A stretch of DNA of 13,316 nucleotides, taken from the NCBI GenBank assembly GCA_012064415.1, contig SSNU01002964.1, positions 1-13,316 on the forward strand. Reading direction: 5' to 3'. This document shows, in pieces, positions 8,842 to 13,316 of this stretch. Source of the DNA: Gyrodactylus bullatarudis (lineage: Eukaryota; Platyhelminthes; Monogenea; Gyrodactylidea; Gyrodactylidae). Made by a program: the position numbers and the translations under genes. Position 1 is the stretch's first letter, and every line of letters begins with the position of its first letter. Below the pieces are notes generated by a model that saw only the letters and a program-made list of their open reading frames with translations, was not told where the DNA came from and ran no database searches.

Positions 8842-10274
8842 CCTACACTTATTATGATGACTCGTCAGCGTGCAAGAGTGTTAGCTGTGGCCCAAATTCT
8901 GAGTGCAAGGTTGTCGGTAATACAGCTGTTTGCGATTGCACTGGTCTCTATGTTAGCGATGGATCACAGAGGGGAGTAAACACTGTTTGTACTAGTGAGT
9001 CAAAGTAGACACGAGTTAAGCAAATGGCAAAATACTCTTGTAGAAGTCTCTGGACTTTCTCGACACCGAAATGTGTCGAACAGGCCTTTGAAACTTGTAA
9101 CCAAATCTTGTCTTAATTTCTTGATCGAGATTTTTTTTGATTTTATCTCTTCAAAATCATCCCCCTCCCACACTCACACTCGTTCATAAAAAAATAATAA
9201 AGTCACATTCTCACGTCATTACCGTCATTACACTTGGCCATGACTGTGTGTATATCAGAGGGATATAGTTGTGTGGTAAGAATTGAATTTCAATCAAATA
9301 TTCTCTGACTCTTTCTCGGGATATATTTTCTTAGTTAAGAATTTAATTTTTTCTCTGGGAAATCATGGATAAAAAACTATAGAAATGAGAAAATCAATTC
9401 ATCAAGATCTAATAAAACTTGAGCAATAATAATACAATCACTTTTTTTCCAAAGGAATTTCGACACAAAAACAAGACATTTCTCCAAATTCTTCCCAATT
9501 GAAATTTGAAATTTGATTTCTTTTTGATTTAATTACAATTAATAGAAAATGTCAGCTAATCTTGAGTCGATTAACTCAACTAAAATATACACGTTTTTTT
9601 ACCTAGTGAGCAACGATGGTATCGCTTTGGCCATTATAGCCAGTCTGGTTCCCTTCTTGTTGCTGTTTTGTCTTTGTTGTTTTTGTTGTTTCTGTTGTTT
9701 TGCTCTGTCCAAACGACGAAGGAAGCGCCATCTACTTTTGGAAGAAGAGGCTGGAACTTATCCCCCAGAAGCCCATCACCAACAGGTTTCCTATGAGAAG
9801 TCTGTCGAAGCCTACTACAATAATAGTCGGCATATTAACACAAACTCTGATCTGATTATTATCAATGAAAATGCCTTTAATGATTTAACATTTGATGCCA
9901 ACAACACAGCCACTTCTACTACTACAAATATAACAACAAGAAATACGACCACTGTCTTGAATAGGAGCAATATTAACCAATTGAATCCTTATGATACAAA
10001 TCAAACTACAATTATCAATAGTAGTAATCTGGATAACAGGCCTGTAACTGTAGTAAGAGAAGGGCAACAAAATTATTATTACGATAATAGGACAATGCGA
10101 TACATGGACTACAATAATCAACCAGGTTATAACAACCAAAGGAATATTACCTACATAACGAATACAGATCTTGAAGAAGATGCTGATAGAAATACAACTG
10201 AGATTATCAGAACAGTTAGAGAGGGAGGTACAACAAGGAACATTACTGAGACAATAAGAAAATCTGAAGATTAA
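8842..10274 (+). CDS. EGF-like single-pass membrane protein, C-terminal part (exons 8842-8994, 9556-10274)
   Basis: The first exon follows CCTCCCTATAG and encodes one EGF-like module. Six cysteines are spaced C-x4-C-x5-C-x8-C-x1-C-x16-C, including CGPNSECKVVGNTAVCDC. It is 153 nt and phase 1 at both ends, the classic EGF module exon. It ends ACT A|GTGAGT. The intron ends in ATGTCAG, and the phase-1 join makes Thr before NLESINS. The last exon encodes a hydrophobic helix (about 9618-9707; IALAIIASLVPFLLLF), CLCCFCCFCCF and a KRRRKRH cluster, then a ~185-residue tail rich in Asn, Thr and Tyr. Family knowledge predicts extracellular EGF, a type I topology and possible palmitoylation at the Cys run. 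The N-terminus, signal peptide and other ectodomain exons are not identified. No orthologue was recognised. An ATG at 9549 lies inside the intron end and is not taken as the start. Confidence 0.8.
8995..9555 (+). other. Intron of the EGF-like membrane protein gene
   Basis: It runs from GTGAGT to a pyrimidine-rich tract ending ATGTCAG, 561 nt. It holds a small CACACTCACACTCG tract near 9170 and no other feature. A reading frame at 8995-9189 runs straight out of the exon and is intronic. Confidence 0.72.
9672..9698 (+). repeat. Three 9-nt tandem units encoding the Cys-rich membrane-exit motif
   Basis: The units CTTTGTTGT, TTTTGTTGT and TTCTGTTGT each encode an aromatic or aliphatic residue plus Cys-Cys. 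They account for the LCCFCCFCC part of the motif just after the transmembrane helix. Expansion by slippage of a 9-nt unit is the simplest origin. Confidence 0.8.
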
Positions 10275-10329
10275 ATTCTTTTCTGTTACTTTAACTACAT
10301 TTCAAAGTTTGTTCATTGTCTTTTAATTA

Positions 10330-10335
10330 AATAAA
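10330..10335 (+). terminator. Poly(A) signal AATAAA
   Basis: A canonical AATAAA lies 55 nt after the stop codon of the EGF-like membrane protein gene. That is a suitable position for 3' end formation of a compact transcript. Confidence 0.6.
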
Positions 10336-10357
10336 ATAATTAACAAAATTTACTCAC

Positions 10358-10430
10358 CAGTGTATTTTTTCCTTCTTGGCGAGGCTCTTCTAGTGATAAA
10401 AGAGCAGCCGATAAGAATTGCAAATCATCT
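10358..10430 (-). CDS. Uncertain exon-like segment, open on both strands
   Basis: On minus, acceptor TATTTGTAG precedes 10430 and a consensus donor CTG|GTGAGT follows 10358. The 73-nt piece reads DDLQFLSAALLSLEEPRQEG plus KNTL. On plus, a frame over 10327-10488 is also open and passes through an acceptor-like TTTACTCACCAG, giving LLGEALLVIKEQPIRIANHL and more. The local GC content is raised, which favours some coding or conserved role. Neither product is recognised. The minus reading would need a gene overlapping the 3' end of the EGF-like gene. Confidence 0.25.
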
Positions 10431-11130
10431 CTACAAATATATAGAATCAGGGTTAAATTTGACGATACTTGAGCAAAAAAAGGAATAGTAACTATTTTTA
10501 CATTTAGATTACCATAATTTTGAATCGATAAATTTTTAATGATACTGCAAAGTAGAACAGAATGATGTAGGATACTGATGGATATAGAATTAGAGGTAAA
10601 TACAATATTGTAATATAAATTATAGAATGAGGTAGAGGGTAGACGATGCAATAACGATAAACAATCCTATTAGCATGATAGAAAAGGAGAGTAAACTTAA
10701 TTTATTGCGTTAATTTTATTAATAATGCAGTAAATTGAGAAATAAAATAATTATAAACTTGAAATGGATATTTAAAAAATAACATATGGTCACTCTACTT
10801 ATAAGTAGAAACACAATATTATTTTAAAATTGAATTTACATTAATGTAATAATCTTACGTTTAAGATTACATCAGGGTTAGAGTTGAATCACGCTGCCAT
10901 TTCTTGATTAATGCTTGTCCTACTTACAAAGTTTTAAAAAAATCCTTCGTTGAATTAATTAAGCTTGCAAGTTAAAGGGGAAATTTTATCAAGCATAAAT
11001 TGATAAAAGGATCATGATAAAAGCCGCAGCTTCAAATTGAATCTGATTGATAGTGTTAAAACAATTGAACTATCTACCGTTGAAAATTTTTCTTGTTTTG
11101 TTAAGTTGATCATACAAATTGGTAAAAAGC

Positions 11131-13092
11131 ATGACTCTCAAGGTAAATCAGTTTTTTCTCACAAAACCTTACTCTAGAAACGATTAAATAAATGCATTGA
11201 ACAAGATATCGAAGATTTCGATGAAATTGTAAAAAATTTAGATAATTTTCTCAGCAAAATTTCTCAAACGAAAGTTTTGCTGAAAAGTTTAATAAGAATC
11301 TGGTCTACAGATGAGGACTCGAAAAGAATATCTGCATTCTATGTTATTACCAAAATTATTACAAAGAAAATGGATCTTTTCACATATATAACAAAGTCTA
11401 TGTTCACTGCTTTCCTGAGATCCTCCACTAAAGGGTCGCCTGCTTTTCAAGCCTCAACTACATTTATGCAAAAATGCATGATTGAGCTTTACTCGTTGAA
11501 TTTGAAAGAAAGTTATCTTCAGGCTTTTGTCTTTATTCGCCAGAACGCAATTTCTCTCAAGAAAGCTTACTCTACTGGTGATAAGAACGACGTTCGTTCC
11601 GTTTACAACTGGCAGTTTATTAACAGTCTTAAACTCTGGTCTGGTTTTGTCAGTGAAAAGAGTCAAGATTGTGAATTCATAGGCTCCTTAGTTCATCCAC
11701 TCGTTAATGTAATTGTCAGTACAATTCGTCTAGTGCCCAGTGAGAAATGGATTCCTCTACGATTTCATTGTATTCGAATGCTTCATCAATTGAGTGGTAA
11801 TCTCGACTGTAAAAACGACTCACCCATTAATCAGAACTGCTTTATTCCTACCATACCTCTTTTGATGGATGTCTTTCAGTTGGTTAATTTTAATAAGAAG
11901 CAGAATAAAATATCAAAAAGTCCCTTTGACTTGCGTTTACTTTTACATTTTTCGAATAGTCTATCCAATGAGACTGGAATCAAGGATGCAGTAGTTGAAT
12001 CACTACATGATCTCTTATTCGAGGCTCTGGCTCTAAATATGAATAATCTTTCTTTTGTTGAATTGACCGTGCCAATGATTCATCAGATCAAGCAATTCCT
12101 CAAACTTTGTAAATTTCCAAAGGGCAAAGAACTTTTCAGGACACTTCTCAACTTGATAAATCAACATGTCACACATGTTAGCAAACATCGTGATTCTATA
12201 AAGAATATTTCGGATCTTAGAGAAGTTGTAAGTTTTTCTATAAATTAATTTCTATTATTTCATTCTTATCTTACTTTATTATTTCAGAACATTAGAATTA
12301 ATCAATTGAAAATGAAAGAAGTGGAATTTTATGTTGCTTTCAAGAAACACTTGGAGGAACGTCGTCAATATTTGGCCAAGTTAACCCAACTCAAATTAAA
12401 TAATGTAAGTCCTAATGTACCTTTCTTGTAATTGTATTTACTGTCATGCTAGCTTGATTTAAATGATATTAATTCCTACATAGGCTTCTAACGAAGAACT
12501 GGATAATGATGAAATAAACAAGGAACACGTTAGCGAAGAAGCTATCAAGAAGAAGAAGCTTCTCGACAAGAGGAAGAAACGTAAAATGTCCGAAATGGAA
12601 GTAGACGATGATTCTGATAACAAAGATGACAGCAAGGAAGATGATGATTCCTCAGATGCAGATAGTGTAGAATCTTATGATATTGACGATGGCAATGAGG
12701 TCATTCATGTTACCAAAGAGCAAGCTATGAAAGAAAAGGAGAAGAGCAATAAGAAATTCAAATATGATGGAGAATTCAATCTTTTCGAGGCCCTGAACGC
12801 TGTTGAAGCGGACGAAGATGACGCCGTCTCGATAGCAACATCTGTTCAAGACTATGATGACGATCTGCTTGATGACTTTGAGCTGTCAGACGACGAGAAT
12901 ATCACGAAAGATAATGAAGATCAAGAAGCGGAAATTACTGAGGAAGAGGAGACCTCTACAGGAAAGACCAAGGTGGTTGAAAATCAGCAGAAAAAGAACA
13001 ATAAGAAAAGAAACAAAAACCATTCTCAGGGGAAAAAGGCGAAGAAGCTTAAAACCTCCACTATTTTCAAGGATAAAAAGAATAAAGTTTGA
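11131..13092 (+). CDS. NOC2L: Nucleolar complex protein 2 homologue (Noc2/NOC2L), N-terminally short
   Basis: Noc2 partners Noc1/Noc3 in nucleolar and nucleoplasmic pre-60S maturation. Exons are 11131-11142, 11178-12227, 12288-12404 and 12484-13092, all joins phase 0, giving 595 aa. The Noc2 core covers about residues 30-340: LLKSLIRIWST (38-48), VYNWQF (146-151), RFHCIRMLHQLSG (about 199-211), SKSPFDL (250-256). Exon 3 carries the conserved tail helix (FYVAFKKHLEERRQYL). Exon 4 encodes an acidic Ser/Asp run (about 433-460) and ends in a Lys-rich NLS/NoLS-like segment. Human NOC2L is about 750 aa and yeast Noc2 about 710. The missing part is N-terminal, since the core begins almost at residue 1. 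The ATG at 11131 is the only in-frame start reachable by a GT-AG intron (35 nt) and is uncertain. The core assignment is firm. Confidence 0.9.
11143..11177 (+). other. Putative 35-nt first intron of the Noc2 gene
   Basis: It begins GTAAATCA and ends ACTCTAG, joining ATG-ACT-CTC-AAG to the long exon in phase 0. The frame upstream of 11178 is closed by TAG at 11175-11177, so some splice (cis or trans) at or near this acceptor is required to translate the region before the first in-exon ATG. Thirty-five bases is near the lower limit for a spliceosomal intron. The acceptor is more secure than the donor. Confidence 0.45.
12228..12287 (+). other. Noc2 intron, 60 nt
   Basis: GTAAGT donor after GTT and a pyrimidine-rich tract ending TTATTTCAG. 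It is phase 0. The retained sequence would hit TAA after six codons, so splicing is needed to reach the conserved tail in the next exon. Confidence 0.88.
12405..12483 (+). other. Noc2 intron, 79 nt
   Basis: GTAAGT donor after AAT-AAT and an acceptor ending CTACATAG. It is phase 0. It joins the helical tail exon to the acidic/basic C-terminal exon. Confidence 0.85.
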
Positions 13093-13316
13093 AGTAGCTG
13101 GTTCAACTAAATCTTTTTTCTTTCTTTAAAAATAACAAATACTTACTCAAAAGTAGTTATGACAGAAAATAACACTGTGCGAAACAAAATTTCAGAAAAT
13201 GGTGAAATTTAGATATGTTGCTCAGAATTTTACGCTGATTACGAATATACAAAAATTTCTTATGGTATGTTGACTACTTTTTGAGATATACTTCTTTAAA
13301 GTTTTTTTCAAAGTTT
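13093..13316. other. 3' flank of the Noc2 gene
   Basis: AT-rich sequence after the stop codon. No canonical AATAAA was found before the window end. No further gene is seen. Confidence 0.5.

Larger units (their letters stand above)
10275..11130. other. Intergenic region between the EGF-like gene and the Noc2 gene
   Basis: It holds the 3' end of the EGF-like gene with its poly(A) signal, an uncertain exon-like segment at 10358-10430, then very AT-rich DNA that should include the promoter and 5' leader of the Noc2 gene. A frame in 11007-11174 is open on plus, but it ends at a TAG (11175) and no splice in the right phase connects it to the Noc2 exon. No TATA or initiator was assigned. Confidence 0.5.

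Overview
This is a eukaryotic window, most likely from an AT-rich invertebrate animal. Spliced genes show canonical GT/AG borders in phase, one exon encodes an EGF-like module typical of animal membrane proteins, and most of the sequence is AT-rich non-coding DNA with several decayed DNA transposons. I cannot name the species.

Two genes are well supported, both on the + strand at the right end. (1) 8842-10274 is the 3' part of a single-pass membrane protein gene. A 153-nt EGF-like exon with phase 1 at both ends is followed by a 561-nt intron. The last exon carries a transmembrane segment, a cysteine-rich stretch (CLCCFCCFCCF), a basic stop-transfer cluster and an Asn/Thr-rich tail. Upstream exons lie further left or outside the window and were not found with confidence. 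(2) 11131-13092 is a Noc2/NOC2L-type ribosome biogenesis gene. It has a clear Noc2 core domain, three short introns (35, 60 and 79 nt) and an acidic then lysine-rich nucleolar tail, but lacks the several-hundred-residue N-terminal part of other Noc2 proteins.

The left two thirds (1-8841) has no confidently identified gene. It holds transposon debris: a foldback element at 1474-1632; a ~1.08 kb hAT-type non-autonomous element at 3528-4610 with an 8-bp target duplication, containing a nested 473-bp foldback element; a broken piggyBac-type transposase C-terminus near 6353-6719 bracketed by a perfect 33-bp inverted repeat; a piggyBac-like TTAA end near 6925; and a ~200-bp element at 7864-8067 bounded by 20-bp inverted repeats that are themselves palindromic. 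Short segments of raised GC with open frames and plausible splice sites may be scattered exons, most coherently a minus-strand series at 1164-2649. These are reported with low confidence because several are open on both strands.

Nothing links the two solid genes functionally. One is a cell-surface protein and the other a nucleolar housekeeping factor. They are same-strand neighbours separated by about 850 bp.
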